A DNA stretch of 64,000 nt from Heterodera schachtii. Its lineage: Eukaryota > Nematoda > Chromadorea > Rhabditida > Heteroderidae. Each line of letters begins with the position of its first letter. The first letter of the stretch is position 1. The notes beneath the pieces were generated by a model. It did no database searches, was not told the DNA's origin, and saw only the letters and a list, made by a program, of their open reading frames with translations. Positions 21,635-32,596 of this stretch are shown here, one piece after another. The stretch is taken from assembly GCA_023374025.1 (NCBI GenBank), contig SIJG01000019.1, forward strand, positions 679,889 to 743,888, given 5' to 3'. The translations under genes and the position numbers were made by a program.

Positions 21635-23217
21635 ACAGTTTTTCGAGCTCTATCGAATGGTATTTTTTTCGAAAAAATTTCGTTTTTTTCTCGGAAATAG
21701 AAAAAATTTTTGGCCTGAGCGGGACATTTGAGTCCCGGGCCCATAACTCGTCAGGAGTCGGTTTTAGCCAAAAATTGGCTTAGAGCAAAATTGTAGAGCT
21801 TTTTGAGCTCTATCGAACGGTGTGCTATATGGGCGGAAATTTTCAAAAATTTTCGAGCTAGGCCCCTTAGAAATTTTCGAAAATTTTTTTTGGGGTCTAA
21901 ATGGGGGTGCAAAATTTTTTTATGGGGTATGTTGAGGTGCTGAGCACGAATATGACCTTTATTTTCCGTTTTGGAAATTTTAGAATTTTTTAAAAATTTT
22001 TTATTTTTTGGGAAATTTTTAGCCCTCAGGATTTTGGGTTAAATTTTGAAAATTCATTACTCAGTGAAGGTTTGGTCAATTTAAGTGAATTAAAGCTTTA
22101 AAAATAGAGAAAAATAAGGAGAATTTTATGGGATCTATTTGGGATTTCTATCTTCTAAAGAAAAAAAGTTATTCCAGAATTTCTGGAAATTTTCGATTTT
22201 TCAGAAAAAAATTTGTAACTGCCTTCTGAAAAGATATTTGGCAAAAGTAAAATACTATAAAAATCCGCAATTTTTTGCTCTATAAGATAAATTTTATTTC
22301 ATATTTTTATCACTTTCTTACAAATTGCTATAAAAATAAAAGTGATTTTGAGATCCGGGACCAAAGGGGGTGGGTGACCAGGATTTTTGAGTGGAAAAAT
22401 TTTTTCACTAAAATCTCCAAAATATGTCTTTAGGGGTAGTTTATGACGCTGATCACGAATACGTGATCAGATTTTACTTTTCAAATTGTTAAGAACTCAG
22501 AATCCCTGTGGGATTGGGGATTCTGAGACATCATTCTGAGAGGGGGGGGGGAAGGTTCGATCCCGGGCGGTGTACATTAATTTTCTTTGTTTTTTTTGGT
22601 TCTTTTTCATGTTTTTAATTCATTTAATTAGTGTTTGTTTTTTTAATTAATAATTAATATTAAAAAATTTTTTAAATTTAATTTAATTTTTTGATTAATT
22701 ATTTTTTAAATTAATTGATTTTTTTTAATTAAAGAATTTATTTGTTTTTTTTTATTATAATTTGTCAAAAATGAATTTCAATTTAAATAAAAATCAATCA
22801 TTGTACATTGCAAAGTTACTTTTTAATTAATAAAAGAAGGAATTATTTTATAATTTTTAAAAATTATTAACATATTCAATTTTAATTATATTTTTTATAA
22901 ACCATTTCCTTATTTATTTAATTTTGAAATCATGATTTACCATTTTAACCATTGTTGTACCATTCCAAAATTTTTGTACCTCCTAATAACTGTTGTACCT
23001 ATTACCGTGGTTGTACCTCTTTTCCCGTGGTTGTACCTCTTCTCATCACTGTTGTACCTCTTCTAATCACTGTTGTACCTCTTCTGATCACTTTCGTACC
23101 TCAACAACCCGTGGTTGTACCTCGGCCACAAAATAGAGACGGGCGCGAAGCGCCCGTCTGAGCTCAACTCAATTTAAAAAACGGCCGCGAAGCGGCCGAA
23201 AAGCACAACAAAATTTA
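21635..23217. repeat. Second copy of ~1.58-kb tandem duplication
   Basis: Differs from the first copy by only scattered substitutions and small length changes in G- and T-runs; for example GAGATTCGGG becomes GAGATCCGGG near 22350. The 69-codon frame at 22952-23161 encodes the same peptide as 21369-21578. The duplication is therefore recent. It includes the hairpin at 22449-22470 and GCGAAGC hairpins at 23138-23158 and 23183-23197. Confidence 0.92.
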
Positions 23218-23495
23218 ATAACGGGCGAGGAGCGCCCGTCTGATCTCAACAAAATTAAAAAACGGGCGCGAAGCGCCCGTTCAACGCCGCGAAGCGGCCT
23301 AAAAATCACGAAATTTAAAAAACGGCCGCGAAGCGGCCGAAAAGCACAACAGAAATTTGAAACGGGCTCAAAGCGCCCGTTCGAGGCCGCGAAGCGGCCT
23401 AAAAATCGCTGTTAATTTTTTTAAAATTCAAAATCTCTTCACTTAAATCGCTTTAGAGCCTAGGTAGCGAAGCTCAAGAAGCGCGAAGCGCTTTA
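23138..23495. repeat. Array of nine GC-rich mini-hairpins
   Basis: Stems GACGGGCGC/GCGCCCGTC (23138), GGCCGC/GCGGCC (23183), ACGGGCG..GCGCCCGT (23221 and 23261), GCCGC/GCGGC (23285), GGCCGC/GCGGCC (23324), ACGGGC..GCGCCCGT (23363), GGCCGC/GCGGCC (23386) and AAGCGC/GCGCTT (23479) all surround a GAA or similar loop. Spacers of 20-35 bp are A+T-rich and themselves repeat (AAAAATCACGAAATTT, AAAGCACAACA). Such structures fit Helitron 3' ends, but this many is unusual. Confidence 0.88.
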
Positions 23496-23530
23496 TCCCA
23501 AGCCCAGATCCGACGGTTCACGCACCCGTT

Positions 23531-25790
23531 ATTATTGTTATACCAAATTTATTTATCCTAATTTTATGATGACGACCTGTGAAAATGTTTCATCGAATGT
23601 GAGCTGCATATAATAAATGTTTTTTTTGTGAGTTTCTTTTTGTTATCTTAAGAAATTTATTTGTTTGCTAACTTATTATTGTGAATTATTTAGCTTTTTT
23701 TATATCTTTACTAATTATGTAATCGAATTTATAAACATAATAATTGAAAATGTTATATTCGGAAAAATAAATTATTTTAAAGGTATTATAAATTTGACTT
23801 CAATTAAAAATTGATAATTGTGATAACAACTTTATTTATTGTATTTTGATTTTTAATAAATATGTTCGAATTTATTAAACATAATTGGAAATGTTATATA
23901 ATTTTTATAATATTTCAAATTTATTTTATTTTGTTATAATTTTTGATGCGACTCTGTAAATAATTTAATTTTATTAAAATAAAAAATTTGCCTTTTTTAT
24001 TTAATTGTCTGCCCTTGTAGAAAAAATATTTAAAAAATATTACACAATTGTGAAAAACTTGGGTTACTCCTCGACTACGACCCCAGAATTACTATTTAAT
24101 ATATATAAAACTGAATAGGCATTAGTTTATATATGACACATGAATTTATTACCTAAAAATAAGTAATATAATGTTGGTAAAAAAGTTTAATTTTCTTTTC
24201 TGGATTCACAAATTATATTAAATGAGATTTTAAAACGATTAAAAAGAAAATTTAATAATTTTAAAGATAAACAATAAAAACTATTATTATTTTATATTTT
24301 ATGTTAAGCTTAGCAGCAAAAATCTAATTCATAAATAATGTTTCTTAAATGAAAGAATATTTCTTAAAAAAAATATAAATAAAAAAATGTTCAATTAATT
24401 TTTAAAAACAGAAATATAGTTAATCTATGTAAATGCAATATATAAACAAGATACGAGATTTATGTAGAAAAATCCAACAACAAAATTATGTCAGAATCCC
24501 TTTTATGCATATAAAAACAAAAAATATACTTTCAAACTAAAATGTAATGCTACTTTCAAAACCAGAGATAACATTTAAATAAGTTTATTTTAATTTTTTA
24601 AATATGTTTAATTGTAATTAAATTATTTATTCATTTCTTTATTTAAGTATGAAGTCAAGTTTAGATTTAGCATTTATTTATTGTTTCATTCGAATATTAT
24701 CCATTTAATTTAAAGCTATTAAAGTTTTATTATTTTTGCTTGATCGATTTTTCAGCCTTTTTTCCCGACCGTGCCAAAATTGGAAATTAGCCGACTAGTT
24801 CATAAGTTATAATATTGTTAAGATGTTTTAATTTCTTTTTCTTATATTTTTATTTGGATATTTTACTTATTTATTTTGATCAAATGAGCGCTGCCTTAAT
24901 TCATTATTATATGTTGAAATTCATCCAATTTCTCGATTTCATACTATGGAAAGTATTTTTGAGCCCAGTTAGGGTACGGCCTAAGCAAATTCTTTCCTTA
25001 TTATAGAAATCATTGAAAATTAATAGCTTTTGAATTAATTTTGCATTATAATTTAGTTCAGCACTCCCACCGGGAAAAATTATTTTCTGTTTTAATTGTC
25101 TATTTTTTAAAATTTTTTAATTAATTTTTTAATTGATCTGTTTTATTTTGTTTATATTAAAAGTTTATTTATTTATAATTACCACTAGTCTTTTGGCTGG
25201 TAGAATGTCAATTCTAAACCGTTTTTATCACTTGAAATTTTCATATCGTACAATCCTCCGTATTATTCGAAAACACACAGTTAATTTGATTTAATTTTGT
25301 AATTATTATCTTCATTCAGCAGTTTATATCATTTATATTATTAAAATTCTTCTATTGCTAAAATGTTAATAGTTAAGTTATTCAACAAATAAATTTTATG
25401 TTAATTTCTATGCCTTTTATGAATTTATTCTTATTTAACTTTTTAATAATAATTAACAATAATTCATGTTCATTTTGCTCTTTATTTTTGATTTTATAAT
25501 TTTTTCAAATAAAGTTATTCTCATTTACATTAATCATTCATCATTTTTTGTTTTTTCTTTACATAAACAAAAATGGATATTTTATGAATGTTGTTTAAAA
25601 ATTGGAACTTTGAATTAAATAGATGGATGAACTATAATTTTGGTTTTCAAAATTAACAAATTTTGGATTACTTTAGTAGAGAAATTTAGGCAATTCTTTT
25701 CGTCTTAAAACAGATAAGTTGCTTTTAATCGAAGAATAAGTTATATTTTTTTGAGATTTTCATAAAAATAACACTATTTTGTATGTTTTT
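23531..25790. other. A+T-rich block, no gene seen
   Basis: Islands at 24750-24800, 24940-25010 and 25190-25265 are the only non-A+T-rich parts. The one at 24950 resembles 2590. A 63-codon frame ending at 25006 covers that island but is rich in Phe, Leu and Ile, as expected by chance. Confidence 0.5.
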
Positions 25791-25794
25791 TTTG

Positions 25795-26095
25795 ATACAC
25801 CTAATATAGTGGGTTAAAAGTTATGAAATTTTTAAAACTTAATAATGTAAAATGAATAAATACCTAAATAAAAAACAATCAAAGAAAAGGTTAAAGCTTG
25901 GCAAATATATATTTTCCAAAAGTTACCAGAAAAATGTGGGAAGGCGTTGACCAGAAATAGATGAGCCAAAATTAAATAGCTGAGAATTGTGTAGGTTTTA
26001 AATATAATTATTAATTTTAATTACAATGATTTTCAATATTTTGCATTTATAAGAACTAAGCATTTTAATTTATTTATTTTATTAAATAGCAATTT
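25795..26095. repeat. Diverged duplicate of 61440-62640, shorter form
   Basis: AAACAATCAAAGAAAAGGTT, AAAGCTTGGCAAATATATAT, GTGGGAAGGCGTTGACCAGA and TAAGAACTAAGCATTTTAAT occur here in order within 300 bp. In the 61.4-62.6 kb copy they are separated by extra segments of about 300 and 600 bp. The differences are deletions here or insertions there. Confidence 0.85.
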
Positions 26096-26441
26096 ATCTG
26101 CCCTTTTTGCAATTTTTTCGACAAAACATGGTATAACTTTGCTAAAAATCAACCAAATTTTACTTGGTATCATCCGATAGCCTAGCTTTTTTTCTATTAG
26201 CCTGCCAAATTTAAAAAAATTTGCTCAACTTTAGACAAAGTTGTGTGAAAATAAGTAATATTTCTGCCATAACTTAGGTTAAATTTGATAATTTTGTTTG
26301 AAATTTTGCAGGTTAATAGAGAAAAAGCTTGGCTATCGTATGGTACCAAGAATGTAAAATTTGGTTGATCTTAATAAAGTTATATCATGTTTTGTCGAAA
26401 AATTGCAAAAATGGAGGATTTTATGAAACGACCTAGCACCG
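26096..26441. repeat. Foldback repeat, ~170-bp arms
   Basis: The left arm, TTTTTGCAATTTTTTCGACA onward, is complementary to the right arm ending TGTCGAAAAATTGCAAAAA. Arms also share CCAAATTTTAC, TACCATACGATAGCC-type and AAGCTTTTT phrases. The right end reads ACGACCTAGCACCG followed by TATTAA, as in the copy at 62800-63194. The left terminus is missing, so this copy is truncated. Confidence 0.85.
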
Positions 26442-26447
26442 TATTAA

Positions 26448-27720
26448 ATAGAGTTTTATATTTTCAATTTTTACTTTGTCTTCCCGAAGGACTTTCAGTG
26501 TATTTAAATTCATGGGCTAATTAACTCCACTTTCTTTTTAAGAGATAATTTCATATTTTTATTGGTTAAAATTCACTTTTTTAATAAAAATTAATATACA
26601 TAAGAGAATTATTTCATAATAAATCAGTTACAAAAGTGAGTTATGCATAATTTGAGTAGTTATCAGTTTTCAATACATAGATAATTCATTAAGTTATTAC
26701 TTTTTTCATTAATTGACATGTAAGCCGATACTCAACCAATATTTATATTTTAAATTTACGAATTTAGGCTATTTTTGCTCTTTAACTAATTTAAAATTTA
26801 TTTTATTATTTTTAGATAAAAGCATAAGAATATGAATGTTTATTCCATTACACTTTTACTCATTGATTGGTTCAATCTTTGATAATTTTGTAATATTTAT
26901 GTTTGCTCTTTATCTATTATCTTTATTTTTTAAATTAAGGCACTTAATATTTATTACTCGAATTTTTTATTAAAAGTTTTTTCAGTTATTACCTTTTTTA
27001 GGTTTTTAAAAATTAAACAATATAATTTTTATCATTAATATTCAAAGTGAAATTTTTGTTTGGCTTTTCAATTGTTTGGGTATTTTTTTAATAATTTTAT
27101 TAAAATGAAGGCTTTTCAAAATTTTCGCTTTTAAGGATGTTTAATTCACAAAAAGTCGGTCCTTACATGTGTATTTTTCGCTTTTCTGCATTTTTTAATT
27201 TTATTTCTCTAATTTAAGTTTACATAAGAAGAATTTTGTGATTATTTTTCATTTTTTGTACATTCAAGAATATTAAAGCGTCTTCTGTCGATTTATAACA
27301 ATGTAACACTCACTTTATCATTCACAAGTCATTATTTGTTAAATTTTCAATAATTTTGATCGACTTCAATTATCTGAATCAAAAGTAAAAGCATAATTGA
27401 ATTTTATTTCATATTTTCCAGCTAAATTATATTTAAGCTGAAAATATAAACAAGAATAGAAAAGTTAGTGTATTTTTATTTTGCAATTTTGAAATTTTTT
27501 CTATACTATTTTCATTTTTTTGGTCTTTCGCACCCATACTTCAGACCTCTTAACTGCTGTTTCATTGCATAATCACAATTTATTATTCATATAAGAAAAT
27601 TATGACATTTGGCTGATTATTTTTAAGTAATAATTTGTTAGGTTTTGTAATTCGCGCGAATTATTAATTATTCTTGTTGGACATCTAGGCTTTCGTGGAG
27701 AAGTTATTCCTCCGGACTAC
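26448..27720. other. A+T-rich block, no gene seen
   Basis: No islands of note except CTGTTTCA at about 27560, which resembles the Caenorhabditis piRNA upstream motif but is single and unsupported. Confidence 0.45.
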
Positions 27721-27724
27721 TTGC

Positions 27725-28535
27725 TATTTGGTTTGATGCTGGGGCAAAGTCCGAATAGGGCAAGTAATTAAATTTAATTAAAAAAATAATAATTTATAAA
27801 ATGAATTTTTCTTTTTATATTTTAAAACTTTTGGATACTTTTAAGCTTTTTAATCTAGAAATTTATTAAATGAAGATATTTGTAAATACGTAAATATGTT
27901 ATAATGTATAAGCATTGTCATATGTTTATGACACCCCCATTTTATTCCATAACTTTATCAAATGACGGACAATCTTAACGATCTGGGTATCAAAAAATAG
28001 CTTAATCGAAATCTCGGTTGACCTAGTTCGGCATTTTTTGGAAGAACTCAATAAACCAGATTTAAACCGTTTAAAAAGTATGCCATTTTGCTTACAAATG
28101 GAAAATTTTTTGGATATAGAAAAAATATAAAATTGTTTATACATTGTATTCTCTACAAAATGACTAAAAACGTGTCAAAATAGGTTCAGTAGGAGCCGAG
28201 TTATAAATAGAGAGATTGGAATTTTAGGACAAAAAATTGCAAAAAGATTCAAAGATAGGGAAATATAAAATTTTATTTATGCTTTTTAAGTAGTAAAGCA
28301 CATAAAAATTAAACAAAACAAAAAGTTGTGATATCTGATATCAAATAAATGATTAAAAATTATAGTTTTTTAATTAAAGACAATTATACCAAACTTTTTT
28401 ATCAAGTAAAAAAATTATATTTACGGGAGTCATTTTGTGGGAATACAATCCTATTGATTAATTAAATTGGTTAGTTTTCATTTAAATATATTTTTTAATT
28501 AAATTTAATTACTTGCACTATTCGATTTCGTCACA
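27725..28535. repeat. ~800-bp inverted-repeat element
   Basis: GCAAGTAATTAAATTTAATT at about 27758 is matched by its complement AATTAAATTTAATTACTTGC at about 28490-28515. The match continues weakly outward for about 25 bp (CGAATAGGGC against its complement GCACTATTCG). Inside is a second, smaller inverted pair. A 72-codon minus-strand frame (27926-28144) shows nothing recognisable. Confidence 0.6.
28143..28450. repeat. Nested ~300-bp inverted-repeat element (MITE-like)
   Basis: ATTGTATTCTCTACAAAATG on the left faces CATTTTGTGGGAATACAAT on the right, a terminal inverted repeat of about 20 bp with two mismatches. Flanking TA or CTA would fit a Tc1/mariner-type insertion but does not align perfectly. 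Confidence 0.55.
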
Positions 28536-28745
28536 GCACGATTTGGTTTATATTTTTCTTGTGGTGGTTCATTTGTGTTTTTAGTCTTCCTATTAATTGC
28601 GTGTATTTTTCATGGTTTTTTTTCTCTATTTATGTAACTTCATTCGTTAATTTTAAATTTAAATATGTTCTTGGTTAAGCATGCATTTTTTAAATATATT
28701 ATTATTAAATTTTAAAGGAGTGAATTTTTTACATTTATGATAATG

Positions 28746-28868
28746 ATTTGGGGATTTGCAACTTTGAGACACGACATTGGAGGACCTCAACACTTAGGGA
28801 GCCCAATTTATGGGGACTCGTCAGTTGGGGATGCGACTTTTGAGGACTCGATATTGGGGATTTCAATG
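28746..28868 (+). repeat. ~15-bp degenerate minisatellite
   Basis: About eight units of the form TTGGGGACTCGACA, for example TATGGGGACTCGTCAG, TTGGGGATGCGACT and TTTGAGGACTCGATA, account for this GC-rich island. The 60-codon frame over it is a by-product. Confidence 0.75.
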
Positions 28869-29534
28869 AAAAAAATATATATATTCCGGCTGGGACGAAA
28901 AAAGATCAATTACCACTGAAGACCTTGAAATGTATGTGCTTTGTAATAGTGCGGTCGAAAATGATAAAGAATTAGACTTTTCTAGAATTTCATGCATCAA
29001 TACAATTGGTTTTTCCAATTTTAAGCACATATTTTTGCATATTTTGTCTTTTTGGCACATATTTTAATACTACATATTTCATGGTTTTTAGCACAAAAAC
29101 TCCGGGCTCAATAATAAGCAAAAAATATTAAAAAATATATAATTCCTACCCTTTTGCATCCCGTTGACTCTTCGAAAGCGTTTTAATTAAAATTAGCAAA
29201 AAGGTGTACTGTAATTAGCTTCTTACTTCGCTTTTATAACTTTTGATTTGAAATTTATTAATAATTTTTTCAGTGTCGCCGCCACTGACCAATTCCTTTA
29301 AAGGGATTTTGGCACTTTGGTTCTCTTATGCAAATTCTTTCCATTTACCCTTTTTAGGTATTTCTTTCAATAATTCATTTAATGCCTTTCCTTTTTTGGT
29401 TACCGCTTTTATTTCTTTTTCTCCCTCTTTCCAACAAATACTTTACTTTAAAACATTGCTTTTTATTTTGATAGTTTGGCTAATAAAGTTCCTTTTAGAG
29501 TTTTTATTTTTGAAATTAAGGTTTTATTTAAAAT
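28869..29534. other. A+T-rich block with an island at 29270-29400
   Basis: AGCACATATTTT-like words repeat at 29018-29095 and could be the end of a small element. At 29271 a strong acceptor-like TTTTTTCAG precedes an open stretch (SPPLTNSFKGILALWFSYAN), but no partner exon was found. Confidence 0.4.
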
Positions 29535-29963
29535 GATTTACTATAATTTAATATTGTTCAATTGTCGTAATTGCTTTAAAAATAATATGTATTCAACAAT
29601 TGTAATGATATAATACATAAAAATATTTGACTTTAGAATATTCTGTGTGAATTTTATTTTGAATTTTAATATTTTTTTACAAACTTTTGTGTTTATTAGT
29701 TGTGTTTTTTCTTTTAAATTATTTTTTTGCCAAACTAATTTCTTCTTATTAAAAAGTGAATTAATTATTAGCAATAGTTAGTTATTTGTTTTGCATTATT
29801 AAAATTTTTTAGCCAATAATATTTTGAGAATTTTTTTCCACTCTTTCCTTTCCATTTTTCTTTACTCGTCAGCCTGGGCATGCCTTGTAGACAAGCATAA
29901 AGTTCTCTTTCTCGTACTCAAAGTTTGTCAAATAAAAGGTTTAATAAAAAATGTTGCTTTAGC
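29535..29963. repeat. Long-range duplicate of 56405-56857
   Basis: About 430 bp match closely, including AATAATATGTATTCAACAAT, GTCAGCCTGGGCATGCCTTG and CAAGCATAAAGTTCTC. Here about 170 bp follows before the phrase AATATTTTCACATTTAATAA (30134). At 56857 that phrase follows directly, so one copy has lost or gained this segment. Confidence 0.9.
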
Positions 29964-31735
29964 TAATTATCATTTATTTATTTATTTATTTCCATTTTCA
30001 TATTTTTTAATTGCAAATTTTTTTTATTTTATTAAATATTTTTTGGTTTTATTTTCTATGAATAGTTTGATATTTGACCACATAAAATTTAAAAAATAGA
30101 TATATATTTTTAAAATAAAAATAGATGTTCAATATTTTCACATTTAATAATCCATCCATTTATATTTAATTTTACTTTATTAATTTTTGGAATTTTATTT
30201 TATTTTATTCGGTACTTTTTGAACATTAAAATAAAAATAAAATAAAGCTCTTTTTTATTTAATTGAATCTTTTGTTTTTTGTATTTAATGAATTTTTTAT
30301 TATTCTTATTTTTTATAACAAATTTTAGTGGAATAGTTAAATTTTTTCCTTATTTAATATGCAAAAAAGGAAACAGCAACATTTTTATTTGTTGTTTATT
30401 TATTATTCTTTTATCAATCAAATAATTAAAGAATTAAATTGTTCGGTTAATTTGGTGCATTTTATTAATATAAAAATATTTCTAGTTAAAAATTGCATTG
30501 AATTTTTAATTTGAGTTATCAAAAGAATTATTTCTATTAAAATTTTCATTCCATTTCTTTATATTTTATTCCGAAATATTAATAAATTTCCATTTTTTGC
30601 TAAATTGAAGCGTTTTATTTATTATTTTCATATTTGTTTTTTATTTTATTCAAGGTTTTTATCATTAAGTATTGAATTTTGTTCTTTTTCAAAAATGTAA
30701 TATTTTCCTTTTAATTATTGTAAAGATCGAAGAATGTTGTTGATCTTGCGCTGTGTTGGTTCTATCAATTTGTTTGTCAGTAAGTTTTTGCTCATAATAC
30801 ACTGATTATTTTTTAAAATTTTAAATAACTTTATCAATAATGGTTTTGCGCTTGTCGATGTGAGTTTTTTGTTTTTTTTATTAAAAGTTTTTGACAATAT
30901 TTTATTTAAATTGGTTTACTTATTTCTTCCTTTTTCAATAAATCAATAATTAGAAAGAGTCGCACCAGACAAAAGACAAAAATGTTTGTGTTGGTTATAA
31001 ACATTTTGTTTTATTTTAAATATATATATATATATTACATTATATTATTTTTTTATTCAATTACAATTCTTAAACAAACATACGTATTTCAATTAAGCTC
31101 GATAAAAATACGTATTAAAATTTTCTTTAATCGATATATTGCCTTTTTGAGAATTAATATATTTCTATTATAAATTTGAAAAAAAAAGATGCTTTTTTCC
31201 GAAAACATTGCATTGTGAATAATTTGCTTTTAAATATATAATATAAAAGGCAGACGAGTAGCCAATTTATTCTAATAAAACTATTAAATTACTAAATTCT
31301 GTTAAAAATTGTTATTATTATAGTGTTCATTTGTAAGTTATTTGATACTGAATTATCAATAATTTTCTTATATTTATCTTTTGTTTCACTTTGATCATTA
31401 CTCTTTTTTATATTTAAGGTTTTATTTTATTATACTTATTCTAAAAATTTTCATATGAAGTTATATTCTGATTAAAAGGTATCATTGGTTCGATTTGTTA
31501 ATATCAGTATTTTGCGAATTATTTCGAATTCTTTTATGCACTTATCCATTCGTGCGCCTATATGTTGTTCCGGCGGTATTCTTATGAAATTTTGTTTAGG
31601 TTTTGCTATTAGGAAATGCACTTAGTAATTTGAACATATTAACTTTACATTTGGTTAATTTTATTAAATGAATTTTATTTATTTTTTGAATTTTATTTCT
31701 ATTATATTTCCTTTATATTTTATTACTGCAATTAA
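29964..31735. other. A+T-rich block, no gene supported
   Basis: A minus-strand 60-codon frame (30715-30897) ends with a fairly protein-like LIEPTQRKINNILRSLQ but starts in A+T-rich sequence. A TA run lies at 31020-31037. TATAAAAGG at 31243 and an island at 31520-31590 have no partner features. Confidence 0.4.
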
Positions 31736-31739
31736 TCAA

Positions 31740-31860
31740 TGCGATCCGAGTTGTGCGATCCGCTGCATTTTTTTTTGCGCGATTCGTGGTCGAGGCTATT
31801 TGAATGCGCGATGCGCGGCCGCGGTTTTTTTTCTGTGCGCGCTCCACCCCTGGTTGGTAG
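31740..31860. repeat. GC-rich word cluster (TGCGCGAT/TGCGATCC)
   Basis: TGCGATCCG, TGCGATCCGCTGC, TGCGCGATTCG and ATGCGCGATGCGCGGCCGCG occur within 80 bp and resemble the subterminal word clusters of the other elements. No matching terminus was found. Confidence 0.45.
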
Positions 31861-31879
31861 ATATGGAGTGAAATGTAAA

Positions 31880-32206
31880 ATTATTTTCACAGCGATGCGA
31901 TGCTCACCAGCACAACCAAACTAACCATTTCTCATCGGTTATTGGCGTCACTTTCCAAAAACGACGCCATAGAACACCAAATTAGTCAGGAAGGGTAGAC
32001 AGAGAAAGATAGAAAATGAGTGATGAAGGAAATGGTTGAGAGAGAAAAAGAGAGAGAAAGGAGACAAGGTGAGAGAGAGAAAGAGAGGAGAAGAGAGAGA
32101 GAAAGTGGAAGAAATAGAGAGAAAGAGAGATAGAGAAAGAAAAAGAGAGAGAGAGAGGAGACAAGATAAGAGAGAGAGAGAGGAGAATAGAGAGAGAGGG
32201 GGGACA
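31880..32206 (+). repeat. Hairpin plus GA-rich tract, duplicated at 53725-53965
   Basis: GCGATGCTCACCAGCAC..., then TTGGCGTCACTTTCC...ACGACGCCATAGAACAC (31946-31976), then a purine-rich GAGAGAAAGAGAG tract to about 32206. GGCGTC and GACGCC form a 6-bp stem. The copy at 53.7 kb has the same order. Open frames in the tract (Ser-Leu rich on minus, Arg-Glu rich on plus) are composition artefacts. Confidence 0.8.
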
Positions 32207-32320
32207 ATTAAGTTTTCGGGAATTTTAAAGATAAATAGATTCTTACAATACTGCTATTGGAAATATAATTAATTTTGGTTCAATTTAACGTAAAATTTGA
32301 AAAAAGAATTCAGTAATTGC

Positions 32321-32596
32321 GAGACGCAATTAGTTTCGATATATTAAGCATAAAAAACGCATTTTCCGCTTGGTTTGTGGTTCTACGTTGACTTTTATTA
32401 TGCCTTTTTTGCCTTTTTCGGGTTTTTCGTGCCTTAAATGCCGTTTTTGGCATTTTGCCGTTTTAGTGCCTTTTTTGGCGTTTTTCCCGAACATAAAAGA
32501 TGCAATAAAATCGGGAAAAAATGCCTTTTTTCAATTTTTTCGTGCCTTTTATAGTGCCTTTTTCGCGATTTTTGCTGCATTTTTAGTCGGTCTCTA
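32321..32596. mobile_element. Short hAT-like element, GCCTTTTTT family
   Basis: Shares TTTCGATATATTAAGCATAA and the following ~60 bp with 7740-7800 and ends GTCGGTCTCTA, the complement of a TAGAGACCG terminus. GCCTTTTTT words run through it. The left terminus (GAGACGC) lacks the first bases and I see no matching 8-bp flanks. It is shorter than the 7701 copy, with the interior deleted. Confidence 0.65.

Larger units (their letters stand above)
19493..23530 (+). mobile_element. Helitron-like element 2, non-autonomous
   Basis: Begins TCAATATATGTTATATCGAC directly after the CTAG end of element 1, and its first ~480 bp parallel 15301-15785. It carries no helicase. Instead it contains two near-identical ~1.58-kb blocks and then a dense hairpin array. 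The end near 23528 (CGCACCCG followed by TTAT) aligns with the CACACCCG-CTAG end of element 1 but lacks a clean CTRR. Side-by-side insertion is common for Helitrons. Confidence 0.65.

Noticed and set aside
25795..26095. Short duplicate as a spliced retrocopy of 61438-62640
   Set aside because: The missing segments do not begin GT or end AG and there is no poly(A) tail.
27560..27567. CTGTTTCA as a Caenorhabditis-type piRNA upstream motif
   Set aside because: A single 8-mer in A+T-rich DNA is expected by chance; no repeated spacing or companion motif.
30715..30897. Minus-strand 60-codon frame ending LIEPTQRKINNILRSLQ
   Set aside because: Somewhat protein-like at its end, but with no upstream exon, no domain and a biased Lys/Asn/Leu composition expected by chance.
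31982..32272. Ser-Leu-rich and Arg-Glu-rich frames
   Set aside because: Products of the GA-rich simple tract.
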